Positions 48,990 to 61,059 of a stretch of 64,000 bases of DNA are shown in pieces. Each line of letters begins with the position of its first letter. Positions within the stretch are counted from its first letter, which is position 1. The notes under the pieces were generated by a model that saw only the letters and a program-made list of their open reading frames with translations, did no database searches and was not told where the DNA came from. The stretch comes from Chamaecrista fasciculata. Taxonomy: Eukaryota > Streptophyta > Magnoliopsida > Fabales > Fabaceae. The stretch is taken from positions 1 through 64,000 of the forward strand of contig QANZ01044784.1 in the NCBI GenBank assembly GCA_003254925.1, in the 5' to 3' direction. Both the position numbers and the translations under genes were made by a program.

Positions 48990-49853
48990 GATGCCCATCT
49001 CTGTAAGGAACTCTCTTGATTTATGGAGAGATTTTCTCTATGGCTTAATATCTAAACCGTTTAATTCCTGTGATCATGAACCTTTAATATGATTGAGAGC
49101 TTCAATTTGAAGTTATAATCAATGGATTCTTGAACTGTAATTCGGGATTTCTTAAATGACGGTGTCTCTAATTTATTGTGAGGTTTGTCTAGTGAGCTTT
49201 TCGCCTTTTCGGGTGGCCGGCAAGGGCATCTTTATTTGAGAGCAAGTTCATAACTATTATCAATCTTAATTCACACAGTTGAGATTTTAAAACTTTAAAA
49301 TGAAAAGAATGTTTTTATGGATTACACTTTTAATATTAATTTTTATTTGAAAAAACTGAGATAAATCATTTTTACTGTAAATGTAATAGATCAAATTTAA
49401 CATTTTAATATATATTTATTATTTTGTATATATATTTTTTTGTTACAATTGTTTTGTATATATTTTGATACTGACAAAATAATACCATCTAATAAAAAAT
49501 GAATATATCACATTAAAATATTATATTTGACTTATGTTATTTTAAAAAAATAAATAAAATATTTCAAAAATATTCTTTAAGTTTATCTTAGTCACACCCC
49601 TTATGTGCAACACCAAGTCTTTGTGATAGTGATGTCAAATCGGTGAGCAATACTGAGTATATATCTAAATTAAAGCTTTTTTTTCTAAGATATTAAAAGA
49701 ACCCCTAAACATCAATGGCATTACACTTAGCAATTATAGCCAAAACAATAACTCACATTATAATCAGGAGATTTTTATTTATCATCTTCCTTATTTAAAG
49801 GGAAAAAGAAAAACCCCTATCAAGTTTTTATCATTAATTAGATTCCTTATCAT

Positions 49854-51233
49854 CTAAAAAATGTCATAGCATAGTTGAGCCTCCACGTCAATCTCCTCAA
49901 AACCCTTTTCTTCTTCCACCAAGTGTCTCTTTTCAATATTAAGATCAACTTCAATTACAGCCAAACTTGCCCTCAGCTTCTTAGCTTCATTCTCTAAAGC
50001 AACCACTTCTTCCTTCATTCTTCTAATTTTCTCTGCTCTTTCCAAATAATCCTTCATTTTCAATGCATTTTCCACATGAGGCTCTAGCCAAGTCAAGTCA
50101 TCAAACCCAAATAACTTAACTTCCTCCCATAAACTTTGCAAGTGTTCACATGCAGATTCATCCATATTTTTCACCTTGTTAGTCTCAAGGAAATACAGAA
50201 CTTGACCCAAAGACATGAACGCCCAGTGTATGAATTTTGGGGTTCTTTTCCTTTGGCTTTCAATCAGAGAAGGATACCTTGAACACACATCATCTAGTAA
50301 CACAACAAAAGCTAATTCTTCCACATTTAAGCTCTTGAAATCTATCAAGTCCATAAGTGGAGTTAAGGGCACTTCCACAGGCTCATCATCTATAGTAGGA
50401 TACAGAGGTGGAGCAGATGGTTCATAGTGTCCTTGACTAGGACTTAGTGTCTCATCTTCTTCCTGATTCCATGATGAAGAATCGTCATTAATGGATTTGA
50501 AACTTGCTGTTTTCCCATCAGAATCTACACTTTGAACTTCAAGATGTGTGGAATCTTCATGCATTTTTGGGTCTATGGTTTTGTTGTTGGTGGTGGTGTC
50601 TTCAATTTTAAATGCAATGTCTGAGATGTATACTTGTGCTTCTATGATACATGCGTTGTTCACAAGATACCCTTTTGTGGCATTGCAAAAGTCATTGAGA
50701 TTCAAGAATGAAACTCCCCAGCTACTATGTCTTGCATCAAATTTCTGTTGGGTCTCTGGAAAAGAAAAATATAGGTACAAATGGAGAATTAACAGAAGAA
50801 AAAAAGAGTGATTAATTTGAATAAGAAGAGAGATTTTATATAAATTATTAAATACCCTTTGTAATGGACATCTCGCTGTCCATTTGATTTATAAGAGACA
50901 ACTTGAAATAGGCATGTTTGGTATTTCCATGTGATGGCAAAGAATCTGCAACCTTCAAATACAAAGATAAATGCTCCACGCCTTTTTTAATTGGATTCAC
51001 AAGGATTCGCCTGAGTTTGAGATATATACATACATACATATATGAAGTTAGATATCTACACATAAATGAATTAGTACATTTTGGAAATTGAGTAATTTAA
51101 GTACCCACCATTTACAACCTCCGATTTCAAAAGCCTCGGAGCGAAGTTTCTTGGCTTTGTTTTTTGAGAAGTCTCGAATTATCCATGTGAACTTCTTGAA
51201 TGCGATATCCTTACTTCCTTGCTGATTCTCCAT
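49854..51233 (-). CDS. MATH + coiled-coil protein, array copy E, 393 aa
   Basis: Exons 51233-51109, 51010-50856 and 50755-49854. Begins MENQQGSKDIAFKKFTWIIR; MATH domain ~12-130 (RILVNPIKKGVEHLSLYLKV, HSSWGVSFLNLNDF). A long acidic Ser/Asp-rich linker contains PPLYPTIDDEPVEVPL shared with copy B. The helical domain is FVVLLDDVCSRYPSLIESQR, WAFMSLGQVLYFLE, LEPHVENALKMK, and the coiled coil ends EAQLCYDIF. The terminal exon and 3' flank of this copy were also duplicated to 44316-45076. Intact by every splice and frame test available by eye. Confidence 0.87.
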
Positions 51234-51239
51234 TGCAAT

Positions 51240-52011
51240 ATGATGATAGCTCAAAAACTTCTAATCTGTGAAAAAGTATGTGTATGCCAAAAAAAAATAT
51301 ATATGATTGAAAATTGGTATTGGGTGGCTTTTGCAGAAAGAAATACGTGGAGAGAAAAAAATTTATGGAGGAGAGATCGTTGAATGAATCTCATAGTTCA
51401 GACTTCAGAGGCTGAAATGGGAAGGAAAACGAAGGGAAGCTGTGTGCCATAAAATTGATAAAGTCAAACTCAACTCAACTAGGCATGTATCTACAACGAA
51501 GCTACTTAGAAGTTTTCAATGCTTATAATTGGGGAGATGTTAGATAATTAATCATCCAATTGAAATTTCAAAGGGAATAACTTGCTTGACAAATTATTCC
51601 ATGTTATTCGATTTTGTTGAATTTGGTATTGTTATTATGTACAAACTCTGGTTTCCATACACGAACTAAACATTAAAAAAAAAACAGTTCAACACTCTGC
51701 TTTCAACCAAATATTTTATTTTCTGAAACTAACTTTAGAAGACGAATGCCACCTCAGTTAGAACCTTATTAGAGTCCACGGTCATGATTACGCACGCAAT
51801 GTTCATTTTCATATCCTTTTAAATGCGATATTTATTTACATCTTTCTATCTCTCTCTTAAACTAGAGAAATTGTACAGAAAATCCACATTAGAAGAACAT
51901 TACATCTCTAGTCAGATACATATTTAATAAAACATTATATGTACACAGACTATGATATTATACATACATTGATACATACATATATATAAATTAAATGTTG
52001 TAATAATGTAA
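51240..52011. other. Spacer between copies E and F
   Basis: Promoter/leader side of copy E (to about 51480), then AT-rich sequence without gene or repeat, then the 3' flank of copy F. Confidence 0.4.
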
Positions 52012-53252
52012 TTAGAACATTGCATAACCCAAGCCAGCGTTCAAATCCATCTCTTTGAAACCCTTTTTAATTTCCACAAGCTCTTTCGTTGCAACCTCAT
52101 ACTCCATTTGTGCAGAATCCAATTCTTCCTTTAGCTTCTTCACTTTAATCTCCAAATCTGCCACATTCTGTGTTACTCTCTCTACTTCCTCTGCTTTTCC
52201 CAAATTACCCTTCACACTCAAAGCCGATTCAACATATGGCTCGAGCCAATTTAAGCTAAAACCAGACGACTTCACAAGCTCTTCCCACAATCCTTGAAGT
52301 TGCTCACACCCTTCCTCATTCATATCCCTCACTTTCTTCGTCTTTAGAAAATACAGAACTTGGCCTAATGACGTAAATGCCCATAGCTTGAACCATCGTG
52401 ATCTGTTCTTTTGGCTTTGTATCAGCGAAGGATGCCACGTGCAGGCTTCTTCTAATAGTGGCACGAAATGGGCTTCTTCCGGCCCAAAACTTTCCACGTC
52501 TATGAGATCTCTCAGTGTCAAATCATGGGCTTGGGCTTGGGCTTCTTCGGTTTGGCTAGAATTAGAGTTAGACCCTTCGCTGATTAAATCCTCTGATTCT
52601 TCTGCATGCTCACTTTGATCAGATTGTGGAATCTTGGGGTTGGGGGTAATATCGGAAACACAAATGTGGGCTTCGATGACGCACGTGTTTTTCACGAGGT
52701 ATCCTTGTTTGGGATCGTAGAAGTCGCTGAGAGTTACGAAGGATGAACCCCAACTACGATGTCCTCCATTGAATTTCTGATGTGTTTCTGGAGATTAATT
52801 AATCAACAGAACAAGAAGAAATTAATTAAAAGGATTATTAATTATTTAATTATACTTCAGATTGTTTAATTAATTAATCCTACCTTTGACGACGGTTTTC
52901 TTGGGATCTAACTGATTAACGAGAGCCAATTTGAAATACGTGTTTCGGTTCCAACCATATGGTGGTAATGAATCAGCAACCATCAAATACAATGAAAAAT
53001 GGTTCACGTCCCTCCTCAATGGATACACACAGATCTTCCTGGATTTCATTAATTTAACTTGCATTACGAAATAGTAAACTAAAAATTAAGGAAAAATTAA
53101 GGATCAGTGGTTTTTATTACTAGCTAGTACCATTTATAGCCGTAGATTTTAAAAACCTTGGACCGTAGATTCGCGGTGTTGAGTTTTGAGAAGTTCTCGA
53201 TTTTCCATGTGAATTTGTCAAAAACAATGCCCTTTCCTTGCTGATTCTCCAT
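52012..53252 (-). CDS. MATH + coiled-coil protein, array copy F, 350 aa
   Basis: Exons 53252-53131, 53038-52884 and 52787-52012, with intron phases 2 and 1 like the others. Begins MENQQGKGIVFDKFTWKIEN; MATH domain ~9-130 (KICVYPLRRDVNHFSLYLMV, HRSWGSSFVTLSDF). A shorter serine/glutamate linker is followed by the helical domain (FVPLLEEACTWHPSLIQSQK, WAFTSLGQVLYFLKTKKVRD, LEPYVESALSVK) and a coiled coil ending NAGLGYAMF. It is the most diverged C-terminus of the array and lies at its upstream edge. An upstream leader exon near 53700 is likely but unproven. Confidence 0.86.
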
Positions 53253-53259
53253 TAATTCT

Positions 53260-54372
53260 GGACTAACAAAAGTAGCATCTACAATTGAGAAAACGGAAGA
53301 TATTAAAGAAATTCTCAAAATATGTATACAAGTTATGTAATTAATTAGAATTGAATTCTGAGACCTAAGATACTTAATTAATCATCAAAAGTTTCAAACC
53401 TGTCGAAGGCATAAACGAAAGACAGTGGATTTAGTTTGAAAGATCAACTTAGCTTGGAGCAATTTATATATATATAGATAGAAAACCAATTAGAAGTTCC
53501 CAGATGGCTCCTGAAAAACAAAATGTACCAAATTAAGATAGTAATATATAGGCTTATTATGGATACGAAATGTTTAAATAGAGGTTTAGGAATACATATA
53601 ACAGAGTTTCGTGGTGGGAGATGAAACGAAGATTTAGGAGACTTGCAAGTTGCTAATATGGTGACCGAGGTTGCTTACTCTGGGAATTGAAGATCGTGGA
53701 ATCCAAGATTCTGAAATGAAAGCAAAGCTAGAGAAACGAAGAGAAGAAGAAGAAGTAGAAAAAGAAAACCAGATATCTAAGTCAAGTCCACAGCCTTAGT
53801 CCTCCTAGTTCTAGTAAAAAGAATTTCAAACATTAATGCCTCGGACTTATGCTATACGTACGTACTGACGAATTTTCAAAGAAAGAACTTGCAAATTTAC
53901 TCCTTGATTTAACAAAATAACATATAATAAAAGGATTCAATATAGTGTTTTATTATTATTATTTTTGCTCCTCATCTTTTCCTGATGGGTAGGGAGAAGT
54001 GATTTTCATCTTCTTTCTTTGTTATTTTGATTTAGTATTTTTCAAATTTTTTGTGGTGATTTTATTTAAATTTATTTTGATTATAATTTTTCTGTATAAA
54101 AGATTTTATTTCTAATACTAAATGGACTCAGATTTAAATATATTTATATGTTAAACAATTTTTACTCATTCCTCCAATTAATAGAAAAGAGTTTTATGAC
54201 ATTTATATATGACTTTAAACTTATAACTTTTTTTATATACAAGGAGTATAATGATAAATATTTGGTTGATAGTACTACTAAGAATGAAAAATATGATGAG
54301 TTAGATTCATGTTTCTCTTTTAATTTCAACAAAGTTTATATTTTACTATTCATCTATATTATTGGATTAGGT

Positions 54373-54405
<33 letters not shown>

Positions 54406-55969
54406 TAAATATGATATATTGATATGAGCTTTTCTATAATATAATTTAATGAATTTTGATTTCTTAAAAAATATAGATTTTTATCTATATATAAAATGAA
54501 AAATAGTCAACATATGAAAATCAAATAAAATGTAATTATGTAAACATTAATGTTGTAAAATCTCCCTCTCAAATTAATAGGACAAATGATATATGAAGAT
54601 AAAATATCTATATAATGCAATTGGCTGTTTCATTGTCATATGTCATTTTCGCTGGGACCCTCTAGAACGCGTAAGACACTTGTAGCAGAACTCAGAACCT
54701 TTCTATGAAAAAAAAATAACTCAACCTTGGATCATAATATAAGCAACTTTGTTTCGAATATTGAAACTGAAAGCAATATAAGGGAAAAGCACAGACTTTT
54801 GTCCACAAAATTGACAGGTTGAAACTTGGAATGATAATCAAATTGTTATAAGTACAGGTTTTTTCCCAACTCCCAAGTTTCACTGTCTTGTGTTATATAT
54901 ATGGAAGAGCAATTTTGGGAGGAAACGTGGATTATATTGATGCTTAAAATTTTAGGTTAGGGCACAGCGATATGCTTCTACATAAAATTATGAGAGAATC
55001 ACAAAAGATGTTTTGGCGTTAATGGATGAATATATACAAAACTACATTTCTCCCGTCTTAATAAAGACGGACAAAAAAAATGAGAGTTCCGCATTATAAT
55101 TAATTGACGTAAACTATATGTTATTGAATAGAGTAATACGAAATGAAGTTTCTCAGAAGTTATTGCTGGAATTGAGATGTCATTGAAAGAGGAAGATATT
55201 TCAATGATCCTTCAAATGAATTAAAGATGTCCAAAACCTTAATGAATTTTAATTATTATATTACCATCTCTGTACGTATCCCAATATACCTTATAAATAA
55301 TTTAGGTTAAAGTGTANAAAACCTTAATGTATTTTAATTATTATATTACCATCTCTGTACGTATCCCAATACTTTTGGTCTTATAATTTTGACAAAGATT
55401 TTAATTTGGTCCCATAATTTTAGTAAAGATCTCAATTTAGTCTCATAATTTTTTTTTTAAATTTTGATTCAAAATTTTTAAAAACGTCCGATCGTTGATT
55501 CTATAATAATCTCTTCGTGACATTTCCCTTTAATTATTATTATTATTATTAAATAAAGGTATATACACGACCTTTAATTTACTGAATTACTTGTCATGTA
55601 TAAATTTAAATTGATTGATTCAATTATTTAAGCCCATGCTCACTAACGTAAAATATTTAGATGATAATAATGTGTGTTAGCGTTTATCTTATAGTGCATG
55701 AAGGTTTTGGCAGTATGTAGATGAAAGGCTTACACGTATTTGCTTTAAGAAATTGAATTGCTCTGATGGTGCCAAGTGTCAGAACTCAGTATCTACAAAG
55801 AGACACGAAGATGAGTGACATGGTAAGTTGGCAACACTGAAGCGAAGTTTAATTAATTAGAGGGGCAAAAGTGTGATAAGTAACAGGCACCATATACATA
55901 GAGTTATTTACTAAGCTAAGCCTCCCATTCCCATAGATAAGTAAGCATAAGAGTAGAGTAGAAGAGAAA
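53260..55969. other. AT-rich intergenic stretch before the USP genes
   Basis: Contains the likely leader and promoter of copy F (to about 53800), a (TG)n run at 54389-54404 and an N-linked duplication at 55233-55375. A weak inverted-repeat arm with TTTAATTTGGTCCCA follows near 55400. No gene is supported; an 86-codon frame at 54148 is low-complexity AT sequence. Confidence 0.45.
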
Positions 55970-57600
55970 ATGGAAGAAGTAGTAGGAAAGATGAGTGGTG
56001 GTGATGGTGATCAGGTAAGGGCGGGTACAGCGAAGATGAAGATGAAAGTGATGGTGGCGATTGACGAGAGTGATGGAAGCTTCTATGCTCTTAAATGGGC
56101 CTTAAACTACCTCATTGAGCCCATGGCTGCCGTGGGGGCGCCCACACCTGATCCAAGCCTGCATCAGGGTATGGTGGTTCTTCTTTATGTTCAGCCCAAA
56201 CTTCCCCACTTTGCTTTCTCCCCGGTTGGACCCGCCGGAACCGGTTAGTACCTATTCCTATTTTTTCTTTTAAAAAAAATTAATACTTTTTTTTTAGCTA
56301 AAATTTAAACAGATCCTTAAACTTTAGGTTTAGGACATAAAAACACTTAAATTTGACAAAAAAAATCTTTGAGTTCTCAGCTTTATTTACTTAAAATAAA
56401 TTTAAAAGTTGATAAATAGGTTTTTTCAACTATTAAATGAGTTAATATACAGACATCAGATAATTTTTGATATTGATCACTTAATACTACTAAACAACAT
56501 TACTTTTCTAAAAATTCAAAAGACTTGTTAAATTTTAAATCTCAAAGCTGCTAATAAGTGAATAACTTGAAAACTCAAGTGTTTTTCTTTCATGAAAAAA
56601 CATTTGAAACTCAGATATTTGTTATCACTTGAGTGTTTAATTTTATCTTTTTCTTTTTTAGCCACTTATCTCTATGTTTCTTTAGATAATTTCATGAAAT
56701 TATAATTAGATAATTTGAACAAGCATCAGATTTGGACATAGATACTTTATTCAACCTGGTGGTGTACAGTCTACACTCTAGTCCAACTTTCCTCTTGACA
56801 ATTTCGGAGCTGTAATGACTTATGGCTATTTAAATTTTTTTTGTTCAAAAGTTAGACACGTTGGTGTATATTTATGATTTACATACATTTACTAGTTTTG
56901 TATTTCTATTCTTCTGCAAAATTAGCAATTAGTGAGTTCATTATCAAATATAGATTTCAAAATTAAGAGTGATATATATTATGGGTACATACGTGTCATT
57001 GTTGGGTGAATATTATAAGATATGGTTAATTTTAGTGGTTGCATGGACAGCATTATATACAACGCCTCAAGTGATGGATTCAGTGAAAAGAGCACAAGAA
57101 CAAATATCTGCAACTGTACTGTCCAGGGCTCTGCAAATGTGCAAAGACAACCTGGTAATTACTAATCCATATATATATTGCATGAAATCTCCGAAATATA
57201 TACAAATATAAATCAAGAAGAATGATGAAAATGAATAATGAAGAACAGGTGAAAGCAGAAAGTATAATAATGAATGGAGATCCAAGGGAAATGATATGCC
57301 AAGCCGCTGAGGAAATGCATGTTGATCTCCTCGTTATGGGTAGCCGTGGCCTCGGTACTTTCAGAAGGTCACATTTTTCTCACTCTCAGTCTCGCCTACA
57401 TTTTCATTTCATTTTTTTTTCTTTTTGCTTTCCAAATATTTATAATTCATTAATTTTTAATTTTTTTTTATATTTGACTTTGGTGGCTAGTGTACTACAG
57501 GGCAATTCTAGGAAGTGTAAGCGATTACTGTGCACATCATGCAAAAACTCCCATCCTTATTGTCAAGCCCCCCATGCAGCATCATCAAAACAAGCACTAA
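55970..57600 (+). CDS. Universal stress protein (USPA-like), tandem copy 1, 4 exons, 198 aa
   Basis: Exons 55970-56243, 57051-57154, 57249-57367 and 57501-57600, all GT-AG. A USP domain runs from ~23: first strand MKVMVAIDESDGSFYALKWA with the conserved D of the nucleotide pocket, then DPREMICQAAEEMHVDLLVM. The ATP-binding motif G-2x-G-9x-G(S/T) is complete across the exon 3/4 junction (GSRGLGTFRR + AILGSVSDYC), ending TPILIVKPPMQHHQNKH. Plant USPs of this class are small soluble ATP-binding proteins linked to stress responses. The frame would read into intron 3 without splicing; the spliced version restores the motif and matches copy 2. Intron 1 is long (807 bp). Confidence 0.88.
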
Positions 57601-57719
57601 TTATATCATGCCACTTTTTGCTTTATAGTTTATTTATATGTACCCTCTTGTCTTTAATGAAAATAAGTTCTCATCAAGAGTTGCCTACAATTTTTTAATT
57701 TTGTATTATATGTTCACCT

Positions 57720-58797
57720 TGTAATCTTTAAAATCCAAAATCCACTTGGTATATATTCAATTTCACTGTAAGATTCCTATTCAGAATACGGAAGTAATTG
57801 GTCAAATGCAGATTAACGAAGACTTTCACTGATCTGATCTGTTCTGTGTGGCCCAAATAATAATTTTGCCTTAAAAATTTGCGGTAGTATATCTAAGGGG
57901 AGAACATTATTCAAGGACATTTAACAAAGAAGAAATGGTAAACCGTTAAACTAAAATGCATAAAATAAAATTAGCATAGATAAATTTGTTCAAATTTTTG
58001 TCAGATTATTTTTATTAAGAAAAATGCTGGTATATTGATGTATCCGAAAATGTTTTGAATAAGATAATTTTTAATAGAAGATATTTGAGAAAACAAAAAA
58101 CAGATTGAGAAAACACACTCTTCTCATCTCTACTTGAGAGTCAGCTTTATTTCATGGGCCATACGCGTGTTAGTTGGATATTCTTATACAGCTATATATA
58201 TATATATAACGGCAGCAATATCATGATTTCGCTTACAATCAGAAACAGAAAATTTTGAGGGAAAAAAAGGGGAAGTGTGGAAGAAAAGTTTTTTCTGAGG
58301 ATTTTAAATCACACATCAAGTAATGAACGCACGGGAAGTTTAAAAAAAGACAAACTCTCATCAACTTTCTTATTCATCCTGTCTAATTTTTTTCTTAACA
58401 GTACTAACTTTTTAGTCCTTAAAATTACTCACAACACAAAATTATTATCTCGAAATCGCACAGTGGCATTGCAGTGTAATAATCTGTCAATCACTAATCT
58501 TCTGGCTTGTGCATGAAGCACGATTGGTAAAATCTGTGTGGTAAGTGAACACGTATTTGCTCTCGATCATGTTTGCATAGCCTAGCTGCTGCCAAGTATC
58601 TAACATTTTATACGCAAAAAGACACAGAAATCATCGGTCACGGTGAACCGATCGACACGAAGCCTTTATACACACACACAAATAAAAAAGAAAAAAGAAA
58701 AGAAAAAGAAAACGGTTGTTTCGAGCAGCTTCATAATGAATTAATTTTATGAATTTCGTTAGCACTGGAGAGAACGTAATATATAAGAAAGAGCGTG
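57720..58797. other. Spacer between the two USP genes
   Basis: AT-rich and gene-free. CCTTTATACACAC near 58661 is a TATA-like candidate for USP copy 2. A 79-codon frame at 58277 shows no family resemblance. Confidence 0.4.
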
Positions 58798-59856
58798 ATG
58801 GAGGGTGGTGATGAGATGAGAGTAGGTACAGAGAAAGACTCGATGAAAGTGGTGGTGGGGATTGACGACAGTGAGGATAGCTTCTATTGCCTAAAATGGG
58901 CCCTTGACAACCTCTTCAGCACCATGGCTACTGTGGGCTCGGCCACACCGGAAGCCACCCTCGAAACAGTGGCTATGGTGTTTCTGGTTCATGTGCAGCC
59001 CCCTATCGGTGAATATGGTTACCCCGCTGGACCCTTTGGAGCTGGTACATACATACATACAACTATATTTAATTTAATTCCCATTTCATTTTTTCTTTCA
59101 AAATAAAAGGGACCAAACTCTATTACTCTCTCTCTCTTTTGTATGATATCCTTTCATCTATACTGTATGATAGTGAATAGAAAATAGGTTGATATATTAA
59201 CTAAATTATTAATACTGCTGGCATGAGCATGAACAGCGTTTTATACAACACCAGCAGTAGTAGACGCTGCGAAGAAAGCACAGGAAGAAGCATCTGCAGC
59301 CATACTGGGTCGGGCATTACAGATGTGCAAAGATAAACTGGTAATTAAGCCTGAATTAATTAAACAATAACTGATAAAATCATCTCTTATTCAGTGATGT
59401 ATGCGTTAAGACTTAAGAGTGACAAACATATATGCAGGTGAAAGCAGAAACAATGATTCTTAAAGGAGACCCACGGGAAATGATATGTCAAGCAACTGAG
59501 CAAGTGCATGCTGATCTTCTAGTTGTGGGTAGCCGTGGTCTTGGCACGCTTTCAAGGTACATATCATATGAATTATGATATGGGGCTCACTGCATTTTAT
59601 ACTTTGCAATATACATTTCCAAATTAATGCAAATTAAATGTCAATACATATATACTTTCATCTATATATGTCGTGAAAATTCCTACTACCCCCATAGTTT
59701 TCTTCTTCTTTTGATCAGCAAAGCATTTATTTGGTGGGTGCATGCAGGACATTTTTGGGAAGTGTAAGTGATTATTGTGCTCACAACGCAAAATCCCCGG
59801 TCCTCATTGTGAAACCGCCCCTGAAGGAGAGCGAGAAGCAACAACTACACTATTGA
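58798..59856 (+). CDS. Universal stress protein (USPA-like), tandem copy 2, 4 exons, 192 aa
   Basis: Exons 58798-59044, 59237-59340, 59438-59556 and 59748-59856. Exons 2 and 3 are exactly the same length as in copy 1 (104 and 119 bp), showing tandem duplication. The start is the ATG at 58798 (MEGGDEMRVGTEKDSMKVVV). The USP fold shows GIDDSEDSFYCLKWALDNL, DPREMICQATEQVHADLLVV and the ATP motif GSRGLGTLSR + TFLGSVSDYC, ending SPVLIVKPPLKESEKQQLHY. Introns are much shorter than in copy 1. Likely a small ATP-binding stress-response protein; specific role unknown. Confidence 0.9.
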
Positions 59857-60185
59857 TTCTCTGAAAGGTGTTTTTTTTTTTTTCTTTCTTGTGGGTAATA
59901 ATGAATGATTCAATAAGTATAGTGTGTAATGTATGCATATACTATATATGATGAAGGTAGAACACGTAATATGTCCGCCTTTGATATTTTTCTGTAAGCA
60001 ATCACCAGACTCCTAATTATTATATTTTCCAGCATTTTTTGTGTTCTCTTCTAGAGAAGATAAAATTGGAAATAGAACTAACTTAGATGTGGTTTTTCGC
60101 AAATAGTCTGAACTCCTAGTTTTGACAATACATCATCAGATATTCGACAAAATCTGGAAATAGCCGCATCTGTATTATTTACCTC
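59857..60185. other. USP2 3' flank
   Basis: Probable 3'UTR of USP copy 2 followed by AT-rich spacer; nothing else recognised. Confidence 0.4.
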
Positions 60186-60469
60186 CTATGAAGCATGGAC
60201 ACTTCATTTTGGGAGCGTATCGCCGTGTACACTCGTACGACACCGACACGACACATATTTATAAATTTTAGAATATAAATTAATTTTAGAATATAATTTT
60301 GGAAAATAATAATATATATGACATATATTATGAATAAAAATTGTAATTTTTAAATTTTTCATTAAAAATTATGAATATTTAATTATTTGTATATATAAAT
60401 ATATGCCGTGTCATGTTGCGTAATTTTGAGAGTTTGACGTGTCGCTGTGTCCGTGTCCGTACTTCATAG
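60186..60469. mobile_element. hAT MITE, 284 bp, perfect 8-bp TSD
   Basis: Ends CTATGAAG and CTTCATAG are perfect inverted repeats, with extended similarity (GCATGGACAC against GTGTCCGTAC; CGACACGACA against TGTCATGTTG). The 8-bp TTTACCTC flanks both ends (60178-60185 and 60470-60477). Centre AT-rich, no coding capacity. Confidence 0.88.
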
Positions 60470-60477
60470 TTTACCTC

Positions 60478-61059
60478 TAAACGATTGTCATGTGGAGTAT
60501 TGATTGAAGCAAAAAATTTTAAAATCCTAGGCAGTGCTGTCTCTCGCTATCTGCATCTAGCTCATTCACAAGAACGAGAGTAGTAGGCACTTGACTAAAA
60601 TTAAATGCTACACTGCATCATTTATATTTTGTAAAGTGCTTCCACAATACGTACATTAAAATTACAATCTCAAATGGCATCTCATTTTTTATGTCCGACT
60701 TGTCCGCTAACACAACTACGGAAAACAACTAGCCCTAGCGAGATATGGGGACAAAAGCTCAAGCGAACAACGTCGTTGAGCCTAAACTACTTAAAAAGTA
60801 ACCAGAAATGGTAGCTCAATCACCTCACCCTCAAATCTGCAACTGAAGCTTCAGATTCCTAAAATTTGAGCACCAAGTTTTCAAGAATGATCCGCATGTT
60901 AGATTATCCAGGACTGAACTCACTATTTAGAAGTGCGTAGCTATATTCGAATTATTGTTTTGGGAAAAAAAAATTGAGTATGCACTTTCAGATAACTATT
61001 GAAGAAATTTCACTGCCGTCAAATTACAGATATCAAAGGCAATCAAAGGAAAAAAGCAC
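60478..61059. other. Spacer, 3' flank of the methyltransferase gene
   Basis: No gene seen. It probably includes the minus-strand 3'UTR of the gene ending at 61060. Confidence 0.4.

Noticed and set aside
54148..54408. 86-codon frame rich in F, Y, I
   Set aside because: Low-complexity AT-rich sequence ending in a (TG)n microsatellite.
58277..58516. 79-codon frame between the USP genes
   Set aside because: No homology seen, no exon structure, and it does not continue either USP gene.
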